A DNA stretch of 64,000 nt from Lacinutrix sp. Bg11-31. GTDB lineage: Bacteria > Bacteroidota > Bacteroidia > Flavobacteriales > Flavobacteriaceae. Both the position numbers and the translations under genes were made by a program. The stretch is from assembly GCF_002831665.1 (NCBI RefSeq), contig NZ_CP025118.1:3596001-3660000 (forward strand), read 5' to 3'. Below the pieces are notes generated by a model, which was not told the origin of the DNA, did not search any database, and worked only from the letters and a program-made list of their open reading frames with translations. Of this stretch, positions 25,525-33,838 are shown in pieces; within the stretch, counting starts at the first letter, position 1; every line of letters starts with the position of its first letter.

Positions 25525-26946
25525 ATGAAAAAAGTAATAGCATTAGTTTTTTTTATAACCATTTTGGCTTGTAAAGAAGAGAAAAAACAAGAAGACGTAA
25601 AACAAGTTTTAGAAGAAAAAACAACACTTCAACCAATATCAGACTCAGACTTAGAAACTGCGGTTATTTACGAAGCAAACATCAGACAATATTCACCAGA
25701 AGGAACTTTTGAACAATTCACAAAAGACATTCCGCAGTTAAAACAATTAGGTGTAAAAGTGATTTGGTTAATGCCTGTTTTTCCTATTTCAGAAACAAAA
25801 CGTAAAGCAACAGGAGGAGAAAACAGCAAGTTTGCAACCGACTTTCCAGAAACAGAACAAGGTAAATATTTAGGAAGCTACTATGCAGTGTCCGATTTCA
25901 CTAAAATCAACCCAGAATTTGGAACTATCGAAGATTTTAGAAGCTTGGTAACTACTGCTCATGATAATGGAATTTATGTAATATTGGATTGGGTTCCTAA
26001 TCACACAGGTTGGGATCATATGTGGTTAAAAACCAACCCAGAATATTACACGCAAAACGATAAGGGTGAAGTGGTGCATCCAGAAGGAACCGATTGGACA
26101 GATGTTGCAGATTTAAATTACAACAACCAGGAGATGCGTAAAGCAATGATTGTAGATATGAGTTATTGGCTAACAAAAGAAGGTATTGATGGTTTTAGAT
26201 GTGATGTTGCAGGATCTGTACCAACGAATTTTTGGGAACAAGCCATTCCAGAATTACGTGCTAAAAAAGACATCTTTATGCTTGCTGAAGCTTGGGAGCC
26301 AGAATTGTTTAAAAAGGGATTATTTGATATGGGTTATGCTTGGGATGGACATCATGCTATGAATAAAATAGCTCAAGGCGAAGAAAAAGCAACAGCTTTT
26401 ATAACGTATATGAAAGATAGAAATGAAACTTATGAAGCTAATAATATCCTTATGAACTTTGTAACCAACCATGATGAAAATTCTTGGAATGGAACTATAA
26501 AAGAACGTATGGGTGATGCTAGTGAAACCATGACCGTTTTAAGTTATTTAACACCAGGAATGCCATTAATTTATTCTGGTCAAGAGTATGACTTAGATCA
26601 CAAATTATTATTTTTTGAGAAAGATAGTTTTCCGCATACCAAAGGAAATACATGGAAATTGTTAGAGAAACTAGCTAAGCTTAAAATCACTAGTTCTGCT
26701 TTACATGGAGGGAAATATGCTGCTTCCTTCGAAGAAATAGAAGTTGCTAATAAAAATGTTTTAGCATTTAAACGAAGTAAAAATGGAAGTGCTATTATAT
26801 ATTTTGCGAACATGTCTGATAAAGCTTTGAAAACAAGTTTGCCACAAAAAGGAAAGTATATAGATTATATGTCAAACACTGCATTCGAAATTAATGGAGA
26901 TGCAATAACATTAGAACCTTGGGAGTATAAAATATTAGTAGAGTAG
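25525..26946 (+). CDS. GH13 alpha-amylase-family lipoprotein
   Basis: 473 residues. Lipobox Cys16 (ITILACKEE). The GH13 barrel is compact: DWVPNHTG (region I), nucleophile Asp227 in GFRCDVAG, acid/base Glu255 in MLAEAWEPE and Asp317 in TNHDEN. Short length and 'SETKRKATGGENSKFATDFPETEQGKYLGSYY' recall alpha-glucosidase or maltogenic members of GH13, but the exact bond specificity cannot be read. It is the last gene of the rightward operon, 11 bases after the previous gene, and is closed by a strong terminator. Confidence 0.9.
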   Translation: MKKVIALVFFITILACKEEKKQEDVKQVLEEKTTLQPISDSDLETAVIYEANIRQYSPEGTFEQFTKDIPQLKQLGVKVIWLMPVFPISETKRKATGGENSKFATDFPETEQGKYLGSYYAVSDFTKINPEFGTIEDFRSLVTTAHDNGIYVILDWVPNHTGWDHMWLKTNPEYYTQNDKGEVVHPEGTDWTDVADLNYNNQEMRKAMIVDMSYWLTKEGIDGFRCDVAGSVPTNFWEQAIPELRAKKDIFMLAEAWEPELFKKGLFDMGYAWDGHHAMNKIAQGEEKATAFITYMKDRNETYEANNILMNFVTNHDENSWNGTIKERMGDASETMTVLSYLTPGMPLIYSGQEYDLDHKLLFFEKDSFPHTKGNTWKLLEKLAKLKITSSALHGGKYAASFEEIEVANKNVLAFKRSKNGSAIIYFANMSDKALKTSLPQKGKYIDYMSNTAFEINGDAITLEPWEYKILVE

Positions 26947-26987
26947 TTGTTGTAGACTATATTAGGGCTTGACATTGTAACTAAGTA

Positions 26988-27017
26988 AAAAGCTTCACAT
27001 TTGTGAAGCTTTTTTGT
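26988..27017. terminator. Bidirectional terminator between converging operons
   Basis: Perfect ten-base stem AAGCTTCACA / TGTGAAGCTT with a two-base loop, flanked by A and T runs. It serves the rightward starch operon and the leftward DUF2911 gene. Confidence 0.9.
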
Positions 27018-27028
27018 TTTTAATATGT

Positions 27029-27604
27029 TTATTTTAAAGTAATAGGAAATTCGGCAACTGTTGCATCCCAACCTATTTTTAAATGCACCTTTTTTTCTGA
27101 AGCTTCGTATAAAGCAATCGATAAGTTCTCAATCTCTTTAGTGCTTTTTGTTACAGGTACAGTAACACTAGCAATATCTTTACTAGCATCGTAACCGTAA
27201 TTTCCCCAACCATCTAATTCTGTGTTTAACTTTAATGTCCATTCTTTTTCAGTAGGAATAATAATTAAAGTATAACGTCCTGCTTTTATCTCTTTTCCGC
27301 CAAAAAGCACATCATTTAAAAATAGAATTTCTGTAGATTCGTTTGCTCCAATTCTCCAAGCTTCTCCAAATTTCAAAAGTTTTCCAAATACTTCTCTCCC
27401 TTTTTTAGCAGGACGAGAATAAGTAACTCTCATTTGCGGAAATAAAGCTTTTTGTTTAGCAATATTTTTTTCAAAAGTTCTGTGTGGTGCTTCATCTGGA
27501 TAATAAGCGCGATCCATTGGGCTTTTGTCCATTTTTGCAAATTTTTGTGCATTTACAGTCGTTCCCATTAATACAACTGCGATAATAAATAGTAATTTAT
27601 TCAT
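27029..27604 (-). CDS. DUF2911-family exported protein
   Basis: 191 residues. Signal peptide 1-19 (MNKLLFIIAVVLMGTTVNA). The rest matches the DUF2911 pattern: 'SPMDRAYYPD', 'VTYSRPAKKGREVFGKLLKFGEAWRIGANESTEI', 'GRYTLIIIPTEKEWTLKLN'. Function is unknown, and the family is abundant in Bacteroidota. It lies one base downstream of the lipoprotein gene above it and is probably co-transcribed. Confidence 0.88.
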   Translation of the reverse strand: MNKLLFIIAVVLMGTTVNAQKFAKMDKSPMDRAYYPDEAPHRTFEKNIAKQKALFPQMRVTYSRPAKKGREVFGKLLKFGEAWRIGANESTEILFLNDVLFGGKEIKAGRYTLIIIPTEKEWTLKLNTELDGWGNYGYDASKDIASVTVPVTKSTKEIENLSIALYEASEKKVHLKIGWDATVAEFPITLK

Positions 27605-27605
27605 T

Positions 27606-28406
27606 TTAGTTTTTGTTTAAATTAATTATATTTTCAGTTTCAATTTTAGAAAGCTCTATTAGTTTACCAGCTTCATAAAGAGCAGGTAAATCTTTTAAAG
27701 GCGTTTCAACTTCAGCTTTATAATTTATATAATCTTGAAATGTTATGCTATCTATAACCCTAGTATTGTAAGCACTTCTAAAACGAACACCACCTTTATT
27801 TACTTTATAGCTGTAAGCCAAATAACCTATCTTTTTTGTGTCTTTATTTATCCAATAGTAAAATTCGTCATCATGGTCTTCTCCACCACCTTCTTTATTA
27901 AATGTAATTTCTATAGCATCGTAACTCTTGCCTTTAATGATGGTGCTTTCAATATATTTAGAATTTACAGCTTTGTCACTTAGTTTATATGGAAGAGTTG
28001 CAAAATAAATAACAGAGTTTATTGAGCCGGTTCCACTTGTAATTTCTTTCTCAGAAAGTTCTACAGGTTTTCCATTAATTATTCTCTTAAAATTCTCGTT
28101 TGTTAAAATATCATTTATTGTAGACTCATCTTTGTTATAGTTTTTTCTATATTCATAGTTGTTTCCGTCGTTTTTAAATTGATAAATTTTATCTCTAAAA
28201 ACGAAAGAATAATGTGCTGAATTATATAAATCACCACCATGAGCAGCGATTGTTTCATTTAAAATTATCTGAGATTTTGTCAATTTATCGTTTTCAGAAG
28301 TGCTAACGGTTTCTTCTAAAGAATCAGTTGTGGTATTATTTTTATTATTACATGAAAAGAATACAAATGCAAAAAGGAGAACTGAAACAGTTTTTAATAT
28401 AGACAT
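27606..28406 (-). CDS. DUF6503-like lipoprotein
   Basis: 266 residues. Lipobox Cys19 (VFFSCNNK). The remainder has the feel of DUF6503 proteins: 'IAAHGGDLYNSAHYSFVFRDK', an EITFNKEGGGEDHDDEFYYWINKDTKKIGYLAYSY beta-hairpin region and a C-terminal 'LPALYEAGKLIELSKIETENI'. Such proteins resemble LolA/LppX-type lipid-binding half barrels, but that is inference. It is co-directional with the DUF2911 gene. Confidence 0.75.
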   Translation of the reverse strand: MSILKTVSVLLFAFVFFSCNNKNNTTTDSLEETVSTSENDKLTKSQIILNETIAAHGGDLYNSAHYSFVFRDKIYQFKNDGNNYEYRKNYNKDESTINDILTNENFKRIINGKPVELSEKEITSGTGSINSVIYFATLPYKLSDKAVNSKYIESTIIKGKSYDAIEITFNKEGGGEDHDDEFYYWINKDTKKIGYLAYSYKVNKGGVRFRSAYNTRVIDSITFQDYINYKAEVETPLKDLPALYEAGKLIELSKIETENIINLNKN

Positions 28407-28518
28407 TGTTGATTTTAATTTTTATAAAACTACTCACTTTGTCGTATTCAAAGCAAACAACTTTCAATGAAGGAATAATTAATCACCTTCTTAAGGTAAA
28501 TGATTTAATTAATTTTTG

Positions 28519-28549
28519 TTGATTATGAGTTAGTTAACTGTTATATTTA
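28519..28549 (+). promoter_or_regulatory. Promoter of the nuclease gene
   Basis: TTG (28519-28521), 20-base spacer, TATATTTA (28542-28549), 16 bases before the start codon. Confidence 0.45.
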
Positions 28550-28565
28550 ATAAAATAAATAAAAA

Positions 28566-28892
28566 ATGTATAATTACAAAGCAAAAATAATAGCCGTTTA
28601 CGATGGAGATACTGTTACTGCAGTTGTGGATTTAGGGTTTCTTCATTCTCAAGAAATGAAATTAAGACTTTTTGGTATTGATACTCCAGAAATGCGAGGC
28701 GCAGAAAAAATAGAAGGGAAGAAGGTAAGAGATATCGTGCGTGAAATGATTTTAGATAAAGAAGTAGAAATACATTCTTATAAAGATAAACAGGGCAAAT
28801 ATGGACGTTATTTGGCAACTATTCTTATTGATGGATTAGATCTTAATAAATGGTTAGTAGATAATGGTCATGCTAAAGTTTATCTTCCATAA
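28566..28892 (+). CDS. Staphylococcal-nuclease-like (thermonuclease) protein
   Basis: 108 residues forming a single SNase OB-fold. Conserved 'VYDGDTVTAVVDLGF', 'LRLFGIDTPE' and 'DKQGKYGRYLATI' place the catalytic Arg34, Glu42 and Arg81. No signal peptide or membrane segment is present, so it may be intracellular or use another export route. Predicted activity is calcium-dependent hydrolysis of DNA or RNA. Single-gene unit. Confidence 0.88.
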   Translation: MYNYKAKIIAVYDGDTVTAVVDLGFLHSQEMKLRLFGIDTPEMRGAEKIEGKKVRDIVREMILDKEVEIHSYKDKQGKYGRYLATILIDGLDLNKWLVDNGHAKVYLP

Positions 28893-28893
28893 A

Positions 28894-28923
28894 AAAAGCG
28901 ACTCATTAAAGAGTCGCTTTTAG
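28894..28923. terminator. Bidirectional terminator
   Basis: AAAGCGACTC / GAGTCGCTTT with a six-base loop between the converging nuclease and DUF4136 genes. Confidence 0.9.
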
Positions 28924-28930
28924 TGTATTT

Positions 28931-29479
28931 TTATTTTTCTAATCCTGGAGGATATTTTGTCATAATTTCTGCAACAAACTCTTTAATTCTAGCTTCTCTT
29001 TTGTCTACATTAGAAGATGTGTTTAAGTAACCAGAGCCTTTTCCTTGCCAAACAAGTTCTTTCTTCTTAGCGTCTATTAAATCTATATATAAACTTCCTT
29101 GAGTTGAGGTACTTACATTGTTATTAAAGTTGTTATAGAATGGACTCCATCCCCAACCATAACCATAAGCTCCATAGCCATTATTGTATACGTTTACTTC
29201 TTGTCTTTCTTTTGTAAAAAGACTCACTAGTAAATCTGGGTTTTCAGACTTAGTAAAACCTTTAGCTAAAAGTTCTGTTTCTATAGCGCGTAAAATTCTA
29301 CGTTTGTCTAAATCGCTAATTTCTGCTTTATCAATTCCTGTTTTAAAAAACGCAAAGGTTTTATACGAATTAAAGTCGGCATTTTTATCGTAATCGGAAG
29401 CTACCCGAACCGAAGTACAAGAACTAGCAATAATAAGTAACGCTAGAAATGGTAATGTTTTTTTTATTAATTTTTTCAT
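28931..29479 (-). CDS. DUF4136 lipoprotein
   Basis: 182 residues. Lipobox Cys21 (IIASSCTSV). DUF4136 features: 'VRVASDYDKNADFNSYKTFAF', 'LDKRRILRAIETELLAKGFTKSENPDLLVSLF', 'GSLYIDLIDAKKKELVWQGKGSGYL'. A low-complexity Gly/Tyr/Asn stretch occupies the centre (about 98-125). Function unknown; probably outer-membrane associated. It follows hutU by 19 bases and may share its transcript. Confidence 0.88.
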   Translation of the reverse strand: MKKLIKKTLPFLALLIIASSCTSVRVASDYDKNADFNSYKTFAFFKTGIDKAEISDLDKRRILRAIETELLAKGFTKSENPDLLVSLFTKERQEVNVYNNGYGAYGYGWGWSPFYNNFNNNVSTSTQGSLYIDLIDAKKKELVWQGKGSGYLNTSSNVDKREARIKEFVAEIMTKYPPGLEK

Positions 29480-29498
29480 AGTAAAAAGATGTTAAAGG

Positions 29499-31490
29499 TT
29501 ATAACGAGTCAATTATAGCATCATCTACAATATTTGGCAATGTTACTTTTAGGTTAGGTTCGATTTCCATAGCGCGTTTTATTGCAAAAACAGCACCTTC
29601 GTTTCTTGCCCAACTTCTTCTAGAGATCCCATTATTAACATCCCAGAATAACATTGATTTTAAGCGTTTTGAAGCTTCTTTACTACCATCAAGAACCATA
29701 CCAAATCCACCATTTATAACTTCTCCCCAGCCAACGCCACCACCATTATGGATGCTTACCCAAGTTGCTCCACGAAAGCTGTCTCCAATAACATTCTGGA
29801 TTGCCATATCTGCTGTAAAGCGAGAGCCATCGTAAATATTGCTAGTCTCTCTGTACGGAGAATCTGTTCCAGAAACATCATGATGATCTCGTCCTAAAAT
29901 AACCGTTTCAATCTCTCCTTTAGCAATGGCTTGGTTAAAGGCTTCTGCTATTTTTGCACGACCTTCAGCATCTGCGTATAATATTCTAGCTTGAGAGCCA
30001 ACAACTAATTTGTTTTCTTGTGCACCTTTTATCCATTGGATGTTATCAGTCATTTGTTGCTGAATCTCCTTTGGAGAGTTCTTCTTTATTTCTTCTAAAA
30101 CGGCACAAGCAATAGCATCTGTCTTTGCTAAGTCTTCTGGTTTACCTGAAGCACAAACCCAGCGGAATGGCCCAAAACCATAATCGAAACACATTGGACC
30201 CATTATGTCTTGAACATAGCTTGGATATCTAAAATCGATACCGTTTTTAGCCATAATATCTGCTCCAGCACGAGAGGCTTCTAATAAAAAAGCATTTCCA
30301 TAATCGAAGAAATAAGTGCCTTTTGCTGTATGTTTATTAATAGCATCTGCATGACGACAGAGTGTTTTTTGAACTTCAATTTTAAATTGCTCTGGATTAT
30401 TAGCCATCATATCGTTTGCATCTTCAAAAGATATTCCTGTTGGATAATAACCTCCAGCCCAAGGATTGTGAAGCGAGGTTTGGTCGCTTCCTAAATCGAT
30501 ATGAACATTCGCTTCGTCAAACTTCTCCCAAACGTCTACAATGTTTCCTAAGTAGGCTATTGAAATGGTTTGTTTTTCAGCTTTAGCTTTATTTACACGT
30601 GTTACCAATGCATCTAAATTGGTGATTTTTTCATCTATCCAACCTTGGTCTAAACGTACTTGTGTAATTTTCGGGTTTACTTCTGCACAAACCGTTATAC
30701 AGCCAGCAATATTCCCTGCTTTTGGTTGTGCACCAGACATTCCGCCTAATCCAGAAGTAACAAAAAGATTTCCCTTTGGTTCTTTATTTATTTTTCTAAA
30801 TGCATTTAAAACAGTTATAGTTGTACCATGTACAATTCCTTGCGGACCAATGTACATATAACTTCCTGCAGTCATTTGTCCATATTGTGTAACGCCTAAT
30901 GCATTAAATTTTTCCCAATCGTCTGGTTGAGAGTAATTAGGAATCATCATTCCATTTGTAACAACAACACGAGGTGCTTCTTTATGCGAAGGAAATAAAC
31001 CCATAGGGTGACCAGAATACATTGTTAGTGTTTGCTCGTCATTCATTTCGGCTAAATATTTCATTGTTAAGCGATATTGTGCCCAATTAGAAAAAACGCC
31101 ACCATTTCCACCATAAGTAATCAATTCGTGAGGATGTTGTGCGACTGCATAATCTAAGTTATTCTGAATCATTAACATAATTGCAGCTGCTTGTTTAGAT
31201 TTTGCAGGATATTCACTTATTGGTCTCGCATACATTTTGTAATCTGGACGTAAGCGATACATGTATATCCTACCGTAAGTGTCTAACTCGTTTTTAAACT
31301 CTAAAATTAGTTCTTTATGGTCTTTCTTGTCGAAATACCTTAAAGCATTTCGTAAAGCTAATTTCTCTTCTTCTTTAGAAAGAATAGCTTTGCGTTTAGG
31401 CGCGTGATTTATGTTTTTTTCGTAAGGTTTTGGAGCTGGTAAATGCTCAGGAATACCTTCTAGAATTTGTGTTTTAAAAGTAGAATTCAT
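29499..31490 (-). CDS. hutU: Urocanate hydratase
   Basis: 663 residues, the longer version (about 100 residues more than the Bacillus/Pseudomonas type). Diagnostic segments: 'YGGNGGVFSNWAQYRLTMKYLAEM', 'TLTMYSGHPMGLFPSH', NAD-binding 'FVTSGLGGMSGAQPKAGNIAG', 'DQTSLHNPWAGGYYP' and the C-terminal 'SIHNGGGVGWGEVINGGFGMVLDGS'. It converts urocanate to imidazolone propionate in histidine degradation. No other hut genes are next to it, which is unusual since they are often clustered. A 56-residue DUF5522 gene lies 5 bases upstream. Confidence 0.95.
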   Translation of the reverse strand: MNSTFKTQILEGIPEHLPAPKPYEKNINHAPKRKAILSKEEEKLALRNALRYFDKKDHKELILEFKNELDTYGRIYMYRLRPDYKMYARPISEYPAKSKQAAAIMLMIQNNLDYAVAQHPHELITYGGNGGVFSNWAQYRLTMKYLAEMNDEQTLTMYSGHPMGLFPSHKEAPRVVVTNGMMIPNYSQPDDWEKFNALGVTQYGQMTAGSYMYIGPQGIVHGTTITVLNAFRKINKEPKGNLFVTSGLGGMSGAQPKAGNIAGCITVCAEVNPKITQVRLDQGWIDEKITNLDALVTRVNKAKAEKQTISIAYLGNIVDVWEKFDEANVHIDLGSDQTSLHNPWAGGYYPTGISFEDANDMMANNPEQFKIEVQKTLCRHADAINKHTAKGTYFFDYGNAFLLEASRAGADIMAKNGIDFRYPSYVQDIMGPMCFDYGFGPFRWVCASGKPEDLAKTDAIACAVLEEIKKNSPKEIQQQMTDNIQWIKGAQENKLVVGSQARILYADAEGRAKIAEAFNQAIAKGEIETVILGRDHHDVSGTDSPYRETSNIYDGSRFTADMAIQNVIGDSFRGATWVSIHNGGGVGWGEVINGGFGMVLDGSKEASKRLKSMLFWDVNNGISRRSWARNEGAVFAIKRAMEIEPNLKVTLPNIVDDAIIDSL

Positions 31491-31495
31491 TGTGG

Positions 31496-31666
31496 TTAAT
31501 TCTTTTTTTTTATTGAATTAGTATTTTTATCGAATCCGTAAGGGCAATGTCTGCAGCCACTTTCGCAGCAATAACCTCGTTTTAGGTGGTATTGTTCAGT
31601 GAAGCATCTGTAGCCTTCAGGCGTTAAATAATAGTCGCCTTCTTCTATTGGAATGTGTTTTTTCAT
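31496..31666 (-). CDS. DUF5522 cysteine-rich small protein
   Basis: 56 residues on the reverse strand, start ATG at 31666. The centre 'RGYCCESGCRHCPYGF' is the DUF5522 signature, with four cysteines plus His suggesting a metal or Fe-S site (inference). It ends 5 bases before the hutU start codon, so the two are likely translated from one mRNA. A promoter -7 element TATATTTG lies 10 bases before its start. Confidence 0.85.
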   Translation of the reverse strand: MKKHIPIEEGDYYLTPEGYRCFTEQYHLKRGYCCESGCRHCPYGFDKNTNSIKKKN

Positions 31667-31676
31667 AAGTATATTA

Positions 31677-31684
31677 CAAATATA
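31677..31684 (-). promoter_or_regulatory. -7 element for the DUF5522-hutU transcript
   Basis: Reverse strand reads TATATTTG, a perfect TAnnTTTG. Only 10 bases separate it from the start codon, so the leader must be very short. The nearest TTG is 13 bases upstream, which is closer than usual. Confidence 0.5.
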
Positions 31685-31705
31685 ATGTAAATTAGAACAA
31701 AATTT

Positions 31706-31724
31706 CCTTGGTGTAAAACCAAGG
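31706..31724. repeat. Small perfect hairpin in the hutU / HExxH intergenic region
   Basis: CCTTGGT and ACCAAGG surround a five-base loop with no T tract. Beyond it lies 'CTGTCATTCC', which resembles the start of the REP-like element near 20311. Confidence 0.4.
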
Positions 31725-31786
31725 TTCCCAATAAACTGTCATTCCCAAGACATTGATAATGGAGTGATTTTTGAAACCAATATTTT

Positions 31787-32125
31787 GTGATTTTAATTTC
31801 TAAATATATAGTACCTAAAGGTTATACTGGTATAACTATTTTTCCTTTTGTTTTTCTGAAGCGTAAATATTTGAAAACAAATATGGTTTTAATAAACCAT
31901 GAAAAGATACATTTAAGACAGCAGATTGAACTGTTAATAATCCCGTTTTATATCTTTTATAGTATTGAGTTTCTTGTTAGATTAATTCAATATAAGAACT
32001 GGTACACTGCTTATATGAATATTTCTTTTGAACGAGAATCTTATCAAAATCAAACAAATTTTAGTTATTTAAAGCAACGTCGTTTTTGGAGCTTTTTAAA
32101 GTATATTCGTGCTCATGATTTTTAA
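31787..32125 (+). CDS. Mini membrane protein with HExxH motif
   Basis: 112 residues from GTG 31787; no ATG exists before residue 33, and the 'MILISKYIVPKGYTGITIFPFVFLK' start looks family-like. One hydrophobic stretch at the N-terminus and a second around 'LLIIPFYIFYSIEFLVRLI'. HEKIH at about residues 38-42 precedes 'LRQQIELL', a zinc-metalloprotease-like HExxH placed just before a membrane helix. I know comparable proteins in related Flavobacteriia but no function. It overlaps the next gene by 11 bases, so translation is coupled. Confidence 0.7.
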   Translation: MILISKYIVPKGYTGITIFPFVFLKRKYLKTNMVLINHEKIHLRQQIELLIIPFYIFYSIEFLVRLIQYKNWYTAYMNISFERESYQNQTNFSYLKQRRFWSFLKYIRAHDF

Positions 32126-33026
32126 GTTAGAAAATAGTGTTAATCTACGTGTAGATTTATCAAGTAATTTGAATGTAGAGCTTTTTGTAAAACGAGAAGA
32201 CGCAATACATTCTATTATTTCTGGAAACAAATACAGGAAATTAAAATATAATATAGAAGCAGCTAGAAAAGAAGGCAAGGACACGCTTTTAACTTTTGGA
32301 GGTGCGTTTTCTAATCATATAGCAGCAGTTGCAGAAGTTGGTAGAATTTATAATTTTAAAACCATTGGTATTATTAGAGGTGAAGAATTAATATCTAAAA
32401 TTAATGACAATTCTACACTAAAATATGCTCAAGACTGTGGTATGCAATTTAAGTTTATTAGCAGAACAGATTTTAGAAATAAAGAAGATTTAAACTTTGT
32501 TGAGCGTTTAAGAAATGAATTTGGCGATTTTTATAATATTCCAGAAGGTGGTACAAATACTTTAGCAGTAAAAGGTTGTGAGGAAATTTTAACAGAAGCT
32601 GATTCTCGTTTTGATTATATTTGTGCACCAGTTGGAACAGGTGGGACATTATCTGGTTTAATAAATAGCTCTAAATCTAATCAACAAGTTTTGGGTTTTT
32701 CGGCCTTAAAAGGAGACTTTTTACAAGAAGATATTAGTAAATTTGCAAAACAAGATAATTGGAAATTAATTACCAATTACCATTTTGGAGGTTATGCCAA
32801 AATAAATAATGAATTGGTAACGTTTATTAATGAGTTTAAAGCTCTAAATAATATTAGGTTAGATCCAATTTATACAGGAAAGATGTTATTTGGAATTAAG
32901 GATATGATTAGTAATAACTATTTTCCTAAAGGCTCAAAAATATTAGTTATTCACACAGGAGGATTACAAGGGATTGCAGGAATGAATAACAGATTAAAAC
33001 AGAAAAATTCACCATTAATACAATAG
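32115..33026 (+). CDS. PLP-dependent deaminase / D-cysteine desulfhydrase family protein
   Basis: 303 residues from ATG 32115. Fold-type II PLP enzyme of the ACC-deaminase/D-cysteine desulfhydrase family: 'VKREDAIHSIISGNKYRKLKYN' holds the PLP lysine in the SGNKYRK segment, followed by 'LLTFGGAFSNHIAAVA', 'IPEGGTN', the glycine loop 'APVGTGGTLSGLI' and 'ILVIHTGGLQG'. It is cytoplasmic. True ACC deaminase cannot be told from D-cysteine desulfhydrase by eye. It overlaps the HExxH gene and is followed after 3 bases by a LysM lipoprotein gene. Confidence 0.85.
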   Translation: MIFKLENSVNLRVDLSSNLNVELFVKREDAIHSIISGNKYRKLKYNIEAARKEGKDTLLTFGGAFSNHIAAVAEVGRIYNFKTIGIIRGEELISKINDNSTLKYAQDCGMQFKFISRTDFRNKEDLNFVERLRNEFGDFYNIPEGGTNTLAVKGCEEILTEADSRFDYICAPVGTGGTLSGLINSSKSNQQVLGFSALKGDFLQEDISKFAKQDNWKLITNYHFGGYAKINNELVTFINEFKALNNIRLDPIYTGKMLFGIKDMISNNYFPKGSKILVIHTGGLQGIAGMNNRLKQKNSPLIQ

Positions 33027-33029
33027 TTG

Positions 33030-33833
33030 ATGAATAGAATATTTGTAATTTTATGCTTACTAGCTTTAGTCTCTAGTTGTGGCTCAAGTAAAAAAGTAAC
33101 GACCAAAAAGGCTAAAAACAAAACGCATCGTGTTGTTAAAACAAAAACGAAAAAGAAGTCTAAAGATTTAATAGAACCAGAGGTTACTATTGTTGAAACA
33201 TCAGAGAGTTATGCAACGCCTACAGACGAATATATTGCTATATATAGTGATATAGCTCAAGACGAAATGCGTAATTATGGTGTGCCAGCAAGTATTACTT
33301 TAGCTCAAGGTATTTTAGAGTCTGGTTCTGGAAAAGGTCGTTTGTCTACAGAGGCAAATAATCACTTTGGTATTAAATGCCATAAAGGATGGACAGGTGG
33401 GAAAATATATCATGATGATGATGCCGATCAAGAATGTTTCAGAAAATATAAAAATTCAAAATACTCATTTAGAGATCATTCGCTATTTTTAAAAGAACGT
33501 AAGCGTTATGCAGGATTGTTTGCACTCGGAAAAGGCGATTATGAGTCTTGGGCAAAAGGTTTAAGAGCTGCAGGTTACGCAACAGATAGAAAATATCCTC
33601 AAAAATTAATAAGCCTTATAGAGCGTTACCAATTATATCGTTTTGACAACGACGTTTTAGGTGTTGAGTCTAGTGTAAACGACAAACATACTGTTGTTTC
33701 GGGAGATACTTTATTTGGTTTATCAAGAAAGTATAATATTTCAGTACCAGAATTAAAAGCATTAAATAGCTTAGAATCTAGCGACTTGTTTGTAGGACAA
33801 GTGTTATTTATTAAGCCCATTCCTAAAGATTAA
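33030..33833 (+). CDS. Glucosaminidase-LysM peptidoglycan hydrolase lipoprotein
   Basis: 267 residues from ATG 33030. Lipobox Cys17 ([10 protein letters not shown]), then a Lys/Thr-rich linker. The FlgJ/mannosyl-glycoprotein endo-beta-N-acetylglucosaminidase domain spans about 65-200 ('[38 protein letters not shown]', '[19 protein letters not shown]', '[27 protein letters not shown]'). One C-terminal LysM follows (about 218-264, '[25 protein letters not shown]'). The catalytic Glu is in ILESGSG. It remodels the peptidoglycan between disaccharides in the periplasm. It is followed by hemL 5 bases downstream. Confidence 0.93.
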   Translation: MNRIFVILCLLALVSSCGSSKKVTTKKAKNKTHRVVKTKTKKKSKDLIEPEVTIVETSESYATPTDEYIAIYSDIAQDEMRNYGVPASITLAQGILESGSGKGRLSTEANNHFGIKCHKGWTGGKIYHDDDADQECFRKYKNSKYSFRDHSLFLKERKRYAGLFALGKGDYESWAKGLRAAGYATDRKYPQKLISLIERYQLYRFDNDVLGVESSVNDKHTVVSGDTLFGLSRKYNISVPELKALNSLESSDLFVGQVLFIKPIPKD

Positions 33834-33838
33834 TTATA

